A stretch of DNA of 64,000 bases from positions 97,050 through 161,049 of the forward strand of contig NZ_JAIUZP010000011.1 of NCBI RefSeq assembly GCF_020171315.1, given 5' to 3'. Below, one piece after another: positions 57,838-64,000 of the stretch (position 1 is its first letter; every line of letters starts with the position of its first letter). Position numbers and translations under genes: made by a program. Source of the DNA: Pseudooceanicola nanhaiensis. GTDB lineage: Bacteria > Pseudomonadota > Alphaproteobacteria > Rhodobacterales > Rhodobacteraceae. A model generated the notes under the pieces. It was not told the origin of the DNA, did no database searches, and saw only the letters and a list, made by a program, of their open reading frames with translations.

Positions 57838-59118
57838 TCACTGGAAGACGGCGCCGGGGTTGTCGAGGCTGTCGGAGCCTTCGAACTCGATGGCATCGGC
57901 GCCAAGGGCCGCCACCACGCGCTCGATGGTCTGGGTCTGGTCCACGAGGCCATCAACGCCGCCCATGATCAGCGCCTCGCCGCCCGCGTTGCCGCGTTCC
58001 AGCATCTGGTCGTAGGAGAAGCCTGCCTCGGCCGCGGTCTTGATCTGACCAAGGGCGCGCATGGTGTTGGCGAGCTTCATCCGCATCTCGGCGTCGAGGT
58101 CCGGGTTCAGTTCGGAAACCAGATCGGAGAGCGACGCGCCGGAGACGATGGAGCCGTCTGCACGCACGTAGTTGCCGAGGTAGACGTTCTGGATGCCGAG
58201 ACCGTCGTAGTAATGGCTGTTGTGGGTGTTGTCCGAGAAGCAGTCATGCTCTTCCTCGGGGTCGTTCAGCATCAGGCCGAGGCGCATCCGTTCGCCCGCC
58301 TGCTCGCCGTAGGAGAGCGAGCCCATGCCGGTGAGGATGGTCGAGATGCCTGCGTCCTCGTTCTCCATCACCGCGGCGCGGGCCTCGCCGCCCTCGGCCC
58401 ACTGGCCGGCCATGTACTCGAGGTCGGAGACCAGCAGGTCGGTCACCGCGGTCAGATAGGCGCCACGACGGTCGCAGTTGCCATTGGTGCAGGCGTCGCC
58501 CGCGGCGTAATCGGTGAAGGGCCGGTTGCCCGCGCCGTGGGCGTGGCCGTTCAGGTCCTGCCCCCAGAGCAGGAATTCGATGGCGTGGTAGCCGGAGGCG
58601 ACGTTGGCCTCCACCCCGTCGGCCTCGTGCAGCGTCTCACCGATCAGCTCGGGCGTGATCTCGGAGGCGTCCACCTCTTCGCCCGAGAGGGTGAAGGTCG
58701 GGTTGGCGATGACGTTCAGCGCGGCGAATTCATTCTCGTCCGTGGGGCCGCCATAGGTGGCATCCACGTAGTCGATCAGACCCTCGTCCAGCGGCCAGGC
58801 GTTCACCTTGCCTTCCCAGTCATCCACGATCGCATTGCCGAAGCGGAAGACCTCGGTCTGCTGGTAGGGGACGCGGGCGGCGAGCCAGGCGGTCTTGGCG
58901 GCCTGCAGCGTGGCGTCCGAGGGATCGGCCACGAGGGCGGCGACGGCCTCCTGAAGGGCCTGCGCGGTGGTCAGGCTGTCGCCGTAGGCGGCGGCGGCGA
59001 TATCCGCGTAGGTGGTGAGAACCTCGGCCTTCTCCTGTGCCTGCGCGGCAGTGGCGAGGGACAGGGAGAGCGCGGTGGTGCTGAGGGCCGCGGCGGCAAG
59101 CTTGCTGAATGTCGTCAT
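57838..59118 (-). CDS. irpA: Imelysin-family iron-regulated protein (IrpA-like)
   Basis: A 426-residue periplasmic protein of the M75/imelysin superfamily, named for iron-regulated IrpA of cyanobacteria. The signal peptide ends ATAAQAQ. The GxHxxE motif is intact: GYHAIE (176-181) with H178 and E181. WEGKVNAWPLDEGLIDYVD is typical. Predicted role is iron binding or uptake in the periplasm. It lies 27 bases after the Cys-rich gene. Confidence 0.88.
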   Translation of the reverse strand: MTTFSKLAAAALSTTALSLSLATAAQAQEKAEVLTTYADIAAAAYGDSLTTAQALQEAVAALVADPSDATLQAAKTAWLAARVPYQQTEVFRFGNAIVDDWEGKVNAWPLDEGLIDYVDATYGGPTDENEFAALNVIANPTFTLSGEEVDASEITPELIGETLHEADGVEANVASGYHAIEFLLWGQDLNGHAHGAGNRPFTDYAAGDACTNGNCDRRGAYLTAVTDLLVSDLEYMAGQWAEGGEARAAVMENEDAGISTILTGMGSLSYGEQAGERMRLGLMLNDPEEEHDCFSDNTHNSHYYDGLGIQNVYLGNYVRADGSIVSGASLSDLVSELNPDLDAEMRMKLANTMRALGQIKTAAEAGFSYDQMLERGNAGGEALIMGGVDGLVDQTQTIERVVAALGADAIEFEGSDSLDNPGAVFQ

Positions 59119-59145
59119 GGTCGGTCCTTGAACGATGGGTGGGTG

Positions 59146-59634
59146 TCAGTGAAGGCGCGCATCCGCCGGCCGGCGGGGGTGACGCGTCATGCGGGTCAGT
59201 GCCAGCCCCAGCCCCTCGGCCAGGCCCAGCAGGCACGGCGCCATGTCGGGCCGGGCAATGAGGGTTGCAAACATCATGGCATCCTCGCGCGCGCCTTCGG
59301 CGGCAGCGGCGATGAAATGGCCGAAACAGGCCTCGTCCCCGCCGAGGCAGGTACAGCTGAGATGGTGGCGCATCAGCGGGCGCCGGCCGTGGCTGTGGCA
59401 GAGCGCGCAGATCTCGTCGAGGGCGGCGGCCGCCTCGCCACCGAGGTCGGGGCCGAGGGTGTCGATGAAATCGCGCAGCGTCTGCGCCCGGCTTTCCGGG
59501 CTGTGGCACCAGCCGCGCAGGCAGAGCACCGCGCCCGCGGCGACGGCATCGAGGTCGGTCAGCTGTCCGACCGCGGCGCCACCGCGCGGCGCAGGCCCGC
59601 CACTGGACCGGTCGGAGGGCGACCGCAGCGTCAT
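59146..59634 (-). CDS. Cysteine-rich protein between hemP and irpA (unknown)
   Basis: A 162-residue protein that I cannot assign. It contains eight or so cysteines, including CALCHSH and LSCTCLGGDEACFGHF, with nearby His; this could bind a metal or Fe-S cluster. No signal peptide or membrane helix is visible, so it is probably cytoplasmic. Its start overlaps the hemP stop (ATGA), showing translational coupling in the iron operon. A role in heme or iron handling is inferred from position. Confidence 0.7.
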   Translation of the reverse strand: MTLRSPSDRSSGGPAPRGGAAVGQLTDLDAVAAGAVLCLRGWCHSPESRAQTLRDFIDTLGPDLGGEAAAALDEICALCHSHGRRPLMRHHLSCTCLGGDEACFGHFIAAAAEGAREDAMMFATLIARPDMAPCLLGLAEGLGLALTRMTRHPRRPADARLH

Positions 59635-59795
59635 TTCGTCAGGATCAGCTTGCCCGCGCGGGTGATGCGCAGGGTGTAGACCTGATCCCCGAGGCGGATG
59701 AGCGCGAGGCCATCGGGGCCCGTCAGCTCCTCCGCGCTGTGAACGGGGCCGTCGAAGGCCGCCAGCGTCTGGGTCGCAACCGTATTGGTAGACAT
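59631..59795 (-). CDS. hemP: Hemin-uptake protein HemP
   Basis: A 54-residue small protein. The start at 59795 reads MSTNTVATQTLAAFDG; the C-terminal half (GDQVYTLRITRAGKLILTK) matches HemP, which is widespread in iron/heme loci of alpha- and betaproteobacteria. It heads an iron operon and is preceded by a palindromic operator. Its stop overlaps the next start by 4 bases. Confidence 0.85.
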   Translation of the reverse strand: MSTNTVATQTLAAFDGPVHSAEELTGPDGLALIRLGDQVYTLRITRAGKLILTK

Positions 59796-59897
59796 GGGTT
59801 CACTTTCCTCTCGTCCATGCGCCCGGCTTCCCCGGAGCCCGGCTGAGAGGCGCGAGGGACGCGGCTCAGGTCAGGGGTGGCTGGCATGGGTTTATAC

Positions 59898-59914
59898 CTG
59901 ACAAAAGCAGTCAG
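59898..59914 (-). promoter_or_regulatory. Palindromic iron-type operator before hemP
   Basis: CTGAC-AAAAGCA-GTCAG (59898-59914), a 5-bp dyad with a 7-base centre, about 103 bases upstream of hemP. On the minus strand TTGACG is a -35-like hexamer and TATAAA a -10-like hexamer nearby. Iron-responsive sites (Irr, RirA/IscR, Fur) are expected here, but I cannot tell which protein binds. Confidence 0.55.
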
Positions 59915-60010
59915 CTTCGTCAATCCGATTCTTTTGGTAGGGTATTGGGCAGGCACAGATCTGCCCTGCCCTGCCCGTCTGAGGGCAACCTTTGGATCGG
60001 ACGCAGGATT

Positions 60011-60073
60011 GGGGGGCTGTCTGCCCCCCTTGGCCCTGACGGGCCAATTCCCCCCGAGGATATTTGGGAAACG
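60011..60073 (-). repeat. Stop-codon-associated double-hairpin repeat, copy 3
   Basis: On the minus strand: CGTTTCCCAAATATCC, then CGGGGGGAATTGGCCCGTCAGG region with TTGGCCC/GGGCCAA (hairpin) and GGGGGGCAGAC/GGGGGG-type second hairpin. Like copies 1 and 2, it lies downstream of a gene stop (60116, minus strand) and in the same orientation as that gene. The 59796-60115 gap also holds the hemP operator. Confidence 0.7.
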
Positions 60074-60115
60074 AAAATGGGACGGGCCGTTGGGCCCGCG
60101 AAGCCCGCGCGGGCC

Positions 60116-60790
60116 TCAGGCCTGCGGGATGCAGGCGCCGCGGATCGCGTCGAGCTGCGCGTCGAGCGCGGGACCGCTGGCCGGGAAGACCCCGTCGAGC
60201 GCGGCGGTGCCGATGGTGAAGCCCGCCGCCCCGCAGGCGCGCAGGCGGGCGATCCGGTCCGGGCTGTCGATGGAGCCCGCGATGATCACCGGTTTCTCGG
60301 TCGCGGCGCAGACCGCCTCCATCATCGCCTCCACGTCGCCCGCGAAACGGTAGGCCAGCAGGTCGAGCCCGTGGACCCCGTCCATCTCCGCAAGCGCCCG
60401 GGCCGATGCGACGATCGCCTCGGAGGGGCCGTGCAGCACGCTGGGGATGCCCGTGACCCGGCCCGGGAAGGGATAGTAGCGCAGCGCCGTGCCCGCGATC
60501 ACCGGCAGCACATCCTGCGCATGGGTCCCGCCCAGCAGGATGTCGACGCCGATTTCCACCGCCGCCCGAGCCGAGGCGATTTCGCTCTCGCGGTCTTCGG
60601 AGACCACTTCGAGGTAGCTGGTGGCCCCGCCCGCCCGGATGCGCCGGGCAAGCTCCGCCAGGTCTGGGATCGGCAGGCCCACGTCCTTGAACCCGATATG
60701 CCGCAGCCCCTGGGCCAGCGCCACGTCAAGATGATGCGCGGCATCCTCGACAGTGCGGTCGTTGCGGGTGAGCATGAAGATGAAATCCAT
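60116..60790 (-). CDS. TIM-barrel-like protein coupled to pdxA (unknown)
   Basis: A 224-residue protein starting MDFIFMLTRNDRTVEDA. Repeated strand patterns (HIGFKDVGLPIPDL, TSYLEVVSEDRESEIASARA, VDILLGGTHAQDV, KPVIIAGSIDSPDRIARLRACGAAGFTIGTAAL) look like a small (beta/alpha)8 barrel with a phosphate-binding end of the HisA/TrpF type. I do not know its reaction. The ATG overlaps the pdxA stop by one base (TGATG), so it is made with PdxA and may act on its product or a related sugar phosphate. Confidence 0.65.
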   Translation of the reverse strand: MDFIFMLTRNDRTVEDAAHHLDVALAQGLRHIGFKDVGLPIPDLAELARRIRAGGATSYLEVVSEDRESEIASARAAVEIGVDILLGGTHAQDVLPVIAGTALRYYPFPGRVTGIPSVLHGPSEAIVASARALAEMDGVHGLDLLAYRFAGDVEAMMEAVCAATEKPVIIAGSIDSPDRIARLRACGAAGFTIGTAALDGVFPASGPALDAQLDAIRGACIPQA

Positions 60791-61797
60791 CACGCTTCCT
60801 CTGTCGCGTGCCGGGCCTCGGCCAGTTGCACCGCGTAGCGCAGGGCCGTGACCATGCTGTCGGGCTCTGCCACGCCCTGCCCCGCGATGTCGAAGGCGGT
60901 GCCGTGATCGGGCGAGGTGCGCACGAAGGGCAACCCCAGCGTGATGTTCACGCCGCTCTCCAGCCCCATGTATTTCACCGGGATCAGCCCCTGGTCATGA
61001 TACTGCGCCACCACCACGTCGAAGCGGCCCTTGCGCGCCATCATAAAGACCGTGTCGCCCGGCCAGGGGCCCGAGGCGTCGATCCCCTCGGCCCGGGCGG
61101 CCTCGATGGCGGGGCGGATGATCTCGATCTCCTCGCGGCCGAAGAGCCCGCCCTCGCCCGCATGGGGATTGAGCCCCGCCACGGCGACCCGCGGCGTCGC
61201 GATGCCGAGCGCCTTGGCCCCTGCATGGGCCAGCCGGATGGCATCCATCTGGGCGGGGAAATCCGCCTGCTCGATGGCGTCGCGCAGCGAGACGTGGATC
61301 GTCACCAGCACGGTGCGGATCTCATCGTTGGCCAGCATCATCGCGACCTTGCCGGCGCCGCCGTAGGTGGCCAGCATCTCGGTATGGCCGGGGAACTTGA
61401 TGCCCGCGGCCGAGAGGGCCTCCTTGTGGATCGGCGCCGTGACGATCCCCGCGACGCGCCCCGCCTTGGCAAGGTCGATGGCCGCACGGATCGCGTCGTA
61501 GGCCGCCTGCCCCGCCGCGGCCGTAACCTGCCCGTAGGCGGGCGCAGGCTGTCCGGGGGCCGTGTCGATCAGGCGGATGGCCCCCGGGAGGGCGGGCGTC
61601 TGCGGGCCGTCGACGGGCTGCAACTGCCATTCCGGCGCCACGAGGTTGAGCGCACGGGCCAGGGCCGCGCCGTGGCCGATCACCACGGCAGGCGGCGCCG
61701 CGGGCGATGTCAGCGCGCGGACGGTGATCTCGGGGCCGATCCCGGCGGGATCGCCCAGGGTGACGGCAAGGGGCGTGGAGGAGAGAGACTCGGTCAT
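60790..61797 (-). CDS. pdxA: 4-hydroxythreonine-4-phosphate dehydrogenase (PdxA family)
   Basis: A 335-residue NAD-dependent dehydrogenase of the PdxA family; classical members act in vitamin B6 biosynthesis. Metal ligands by family are in GHTEML, NPHAGEGG and YHDQGL. TLGDPAGIGPEI is the typical N terminus. It could be a PdxA2-type enzyme of a sugar-acid pathway instead; coupling to the barrel protein (60116) and absence of ksgA/pdxJ nearby leave both options open. The start at 61797 is set by homology. Confidence 0.85.
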   Translation of the reverse strand: MTESLSSTPLAVTLGDPAGIGPEITVRALTSPAAPPAVVIGHGAALARALNLVAPEWQLQPVDGPQTPALPGAIRLIDTAPGQPAPAYGQVTAAAGQAAYDAIRAAIDLAKAGRVAGIVTAPIHKEALSAAGIKFPGHTEMLATYGGAGKVAMMLANDEIRTVLVTIHVSLRDAIEQADFPAQMDAIRLAHAGAKALGIATPRVAVAGLNPHAGEGGLFGREEIEIIRPAIEAARAEGIDASGPWPGDTVFMMARKGRFDVVVAQYHDQGLIPVKYMGLESGVNITLGLPFVRTSPDHGTAFDIAGQGVAEPDSMVTALRYAVQLAEARHATEEA

Positions 61798-62075
61798 GTC
61801 GCGAGAGTAGCAGAGGCGCGAGGCCCGCACAGCCTCGTCGCGTCGGCCTGCGCCGGAATCCGCGAGACTGGCCCTGCGGTTGCCCCCGTTGCACCAAAGG
61901 AGGTCACGCCCCTTCCGTCAAACCGGGCGCCATCCCGTAACGTCGGCCCGTCTTTCGCCTCCACCGCGCGGGTGGCGTTGCGGGAGGTGGTAAGCGCCTC
62001 GCACGGGCGACCTCGCCTCCCCCGTCCACGCCCGGCGCACGTCGCGGAAAGTTTCTCCTAAGTGCCAGTTTCGTC

Positions 62076-62105
62076 TTGTAGTCCCTGCGCCGCCTTCGCT
62101 ATACG
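62076..62105 (+). promoter_or_regulatory. Promoter of the tRNA-Ser gene
   Basis: TTGTAG, 18-base spacer and TATACG, ending 8 bases before the tRNA. The other bases of the 61798-62112 gap hold no gene. Confidence 0.6.
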
Positions 62106-62112
62106 CGTCGGC

Positions 62113-62202
62113 GGAGACGTGGCCGAGTGGTCGAAGGCGCTCCCCTGCTAAGGGAGTAGACGGGAAACCGTCTCGTGGGTTCGAATCCCATCGTCTCCGC
62201 CA
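62113..62202 (+). tRNA. tRNA-Ser(GCU)
   Basis: A 90-base class II tRNA. The acceptor GGAGACG pairs with CGTCTCC; the anticodon loop CTGCTAA has GCT at 62147-62149; a long variable arm (GACGGGAAACCGTCTC-like) is typical for Ser; TTCGAAT is the T loop; CCA is encoded. It decodes AGC/AGU. An integrase gene follows 148 bases later, and tRNA 3' ends are common attachment sites. Confidence 0.95.
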
Positions 62203-62350
62203 CCATGGCATTTCCCCCGCTTTCATAGACTCGCCTCCGAGGGCTTACGCGCCTGAAAATAAGGCCAGCATGAGTTCGCGTAGTTTTGTTGGTTTGAGTT
62301 CGCTTCCACTGGTATGCTTCCATTGTGTGGTATGAATGGTGGTATTTTCA

Positions 62351-63535
62351 ATGGCGGCTCTTACCGGAAAGCTGACTCGCAAACTGGTAGACAACCTCGG
62401 GCCGGGTCGGCACGGCGATGGCTCCGGGCTGTACCTCGTGGTGGATCCTACGGGGGCGCGCCGATGGATCGTGCGCGTGACAGTGAAGGGGCAGAAGAAT
62501 CGTCAGGGCGGCCCGCTTCGCACCGACTTTGGCCTTGGCGGCGCCGATGTCGTCACGCTGAACCAAGCACGAGAACGCGCGCTTGAATACCGCCGCATGG
62601 CGAAGGCGGGCCTGAACCCGCGCTTCAACGCGAAGCGGGAGGTGCCGAGCTTCGAGGAGTTGGCGGGGCAGGTTCACTTAGATCGCCTTCCGACATGGAA
62701 GAACCCGAAGCACGGCCAGCAATGGCTCAACACGCTCCGCGACTACGCTTTCCCTAAGATTGGCAGGATGCCGGTTGATAGCATCGGGCAACCCGAGGTT
62801 TTGATGTGCTTGTCCCCGATCTGGACCGCCAAGCACGAAACCGCACGGCGCTTGGCACAGCGCATCAAGACCGTTCTGGACGTGGCAAAGTCCTCAGGCT
62901 TCCGGACCGGAGAGAACCCGGTGACCGCCGTGAAAGAAGCGGAGGTACTTCCCAAGGTGAAGGCTAGGCCATCGCATCACGATGCAATGCCGTGGCGCGA
63001 CGTCCCTGCATTCTATGCGGAGCTGGCGGCACGCACCGCCGTGGCGGCGAAGGCGCTGCAATTCACGATCCTCACGGCTTGTCGGACCTCGGAGGTGCTG
63101 GGTATGACGTGGGCGGAGGTGGACGACGAGGCCCGTCTCTGGACGGTCCCGGCGGAGCGGATGAAGGGCGGGGTGCAGCATAGGGTGCCGCTCACAGACG
63201 AAATGCTGCGCATTCTCGATGCGATGAAGGAACTGCGCTCTGACGTGGTTTTCCAAGGTCAGAAGCGGCATCAGCCATTGTCGAACATGTCGATGCTGAT
63301 GCTGCTGCGGCGGATGGGGTGCGGCGACTTCACAGTTCACGGTTTCCGGAGCACGTTTCGCGATTGGACAGCAGAGGTTGCGGGCGCACCGCGCGAGGTT
63401 GCTGAGGCGGCGCTGGCGCACCAATTCGGCACAGATGTAGAGCGCGCCTATGCGCGGTCAGATTTGCTGGAAAAACGGCGAAATCTAATGGCCCGCTGGA
63501 CTGCATTTGTCCTAGGCAGCCAGGAGGCGGCTTAA
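62351..63535 (+). CDS. Tyrosine recombinase (P4-type integrase) of a genomic island
   Basis: A 394-residue integrase with an N-terminal DUF4102-like arm-binding domain and the C-terminal catalytic domain. R245 (TACRTSEVLGM), H330-x-x-R333 (HGFRSTFRDW), and the nucleophile Y367 (ERAYARSD) are visible. GC content drops from here on. Position next to tRNA-Ser marks the left edge of an integrated element whose body lies outside the window. TAATG couples its stop to the next gene's start. Confidence 0.9.
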   Translation: MAALTGKLTRKLVDNLGPGRHGDGSGLYLVVDPTGARRWIVRVTVKGQKNRQGGPLRTDFGLGGADVVTLNQARERALEYRRMAKAGLNPRFNAKREVPSFEELAGQVHLDRLPTWKNPKHGQQWLNTLRDYAFPKIGRMPVDSIGQPEVLMCLSPIWTAKHETARRLAQRIKTVLDVAKSSGFRTGENPVTAVKEAEVLPKVKARPSHHDAMPWRDVPAFYAELAARTAVAAKALQFTILTACRTSEVLGMTWAEVDDEARLWTVPAERMKGGVQHRVPLTDEMLRILDAMKELRSDVVFQGQKRHQPLSNMSMLMLLRRMGCGDFTVHGFRSTFRDWTAEVAGAPREVAEAALAHQFGTDVERAYARSDLLEKRRNLMARWTAFVLGSQEAA

Positions 63536-63972
63536 TGAGGTACTATAAATTAGTTGAGGTCGCGGAGTATTGCTACCTAAGTGAGGCGGTTGGATTTGTT
63601 GCGTTCGGGCGTGTGCCTGCGGTCGCTTGGGAAGATGGGCCGGAGCTTGACGAAGATGGAAACCTTTACGGGCAAGACTTGCGCTTCAGTTGGCGCGAGA
63701 TGCCAGACAACTTTGAAGATAGCGAGTTTGAGTTTGAGTTCTTCGAGGAAGCTGAGTTTGAGGCAGCCGGGCTGGAAATGCCGGATGGCTACATCGAGGC
63801 AGCGAGTTCAGTTCTTTTCGGTGCAATCGCTGATGCTCAATCTACCGTCAAAGTGCACGAACAGTACTTTGCCAAGCTAAATGACCTGCTCCCCGTAGTG
63901 TCCGCGTTTTTTAGTTCGCTCTGTTCAGGATTTGGTCCTCTATTGACCGTTGGTGATACTCCCACGGGGTAA
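63535..63972 (+). pseudogene. Acidic hypothetical gene, interrupted by an IS3-type element
   Basis: Starts MRYYKLVEVAEYCYLSEAVG; very acidic (FEDSEFEFEFFEEAEFEAAG), unlike the high-GC core genome. The first ~115 codons are native. From base 63882 the reading continues into the end of an insertion sequence, so the last ~30 residues (LLPVVSAFF onward) come from IS DNA. The native gene is therefore truncated or fused. The function is unknown. Strong AGGAGG before the start and one-base overlap with the integrase. Confidence 0.6.
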
Positions 63973-64000
63973 GCCCGTCGAGGCTCGTGTGGGGGCGGTG
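63882..64000 (-). mobile_element. IS3-family insertion sequence, right end (continues past window)
   Basis: The element seems to begin at TGACCTGCTCCCC (63882), a terminal-repeat-like start 29 bases before the transposase stop. Its transposase reads leftward (minus strand) from the window edge. The boundary is inferred from the terminal sequence and from loss of native coding character; direct repeats cannot be checked because the other end is outside. Confidence 0.6.
63911..64000 (-). CDS. IS3-family transposase OrfB, C-terminal fragment (partial)
   Basis: Thirty codons on the minus strand, open to the window edge, read HRPHTSLDGLTPWEYHQR and end ...NRAN before TAA. The 'RPH(T/S)SLxGLTPxEY' motif is the C-terminal signature of IS3-family DDE integrases. 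This is 29 residues of the protein; the rest is outside the window. Confidence 0.8.
   Translation of the reverse strand, partial: HRPHTSLDGLTPWEYHQRSIEDQILNRAN

Noticed and set aside
61918..62226. Minus-strand ORF over the tRNA-Ser gene (contains RRRWDSNPR)
   Set aside because: It is the well-known false frame across tRNA genes; the tRNA fold and CCA end are clear on the plus strand.

Overview
The window is high-GC DNA with the gene content and codon style of a marine-type alphaproteobacterium of the Rhodobacteraceae/Roseobacter group. Evidence includes a MipZ division-plane ATPase, a RimB-RimK fusion, a MaeB-type malic enzyme, a HemP/imelysin iron locus and a Rhodobacter-type rpmB and rplS-rpmE setting. 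Most of it is ordinary chromosome. The last ~1.7 kb, after a tRNA-Ser gene, is the edge of an integrated element.

Layout. 0-12 kb is housekeeping: maeB 3' end, rimB-rimK fusion, prpE, csbD, GNAT-nadK, glyA, DUF817 and an esterase. 12.4-28.9 kb is one coherent catabolic block: a divergent amidase, an M20 peptidase, a hydroxylysine/ethanolamine-kinase-like APH protein, an AGXT2L-type PLP enzyme (probably an amino-alcohol phospho-lyase), a second M20 peptidase, a complete oligopeptide-type ABC importer, an M81 peptidase, a second amidase and a GntR/FCD regulator. TTGTCGACAA-like operators lie at three intergenic points of this block. I read it as uptake and stepwise hydrolysis of an amide- or peptide-linked amino alcohol, then kinase and phospho-lyase steps; the substrate is unknown. 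29-40 kb holds DUF1353, cytochrome b561, lepA, a Tat-exported MBL hydrolase, rpmB, a copper chaperone pair, MATE and MFS transporters, a YeeE-type transporter and a TetR regulator. 40-46 kb is an RND efflux operon with two adaptors. 46-53 kb carries an acyl-CoA synthetase, rplS-rpmE, a permease-like protein, mipZ and a group II decarboxylase. 53-60 kb is an eight-gene iron locus on the minus strand (hemP, Cys-rich protein, irpA, bfd, bfr, di-heme DUF1111, imelysin, DUF1513). 60-62 kb holds pdxA with a translationally coupled TIM-barrel-like gene. 62.1-64 kb has tRNA-Ser(GCU), a tyrosine recombinase, a small gene interrupted by an IS3-family element, and the window edge.

Several dispersed intergenic repeats stand out: AT-rich perfect palindromes built on AATTTT/AAAATT and often flanked by CCGG (four loci, partly identical between loci); a double-hairpin repeat that follows gene stop codons in a fixed orientation (three loci); and a ~80-120 bp palindromic element with two copies in opposite orientation (6.7 kb and 41.4 kb). 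The second of these copies sits inside the RND operon.
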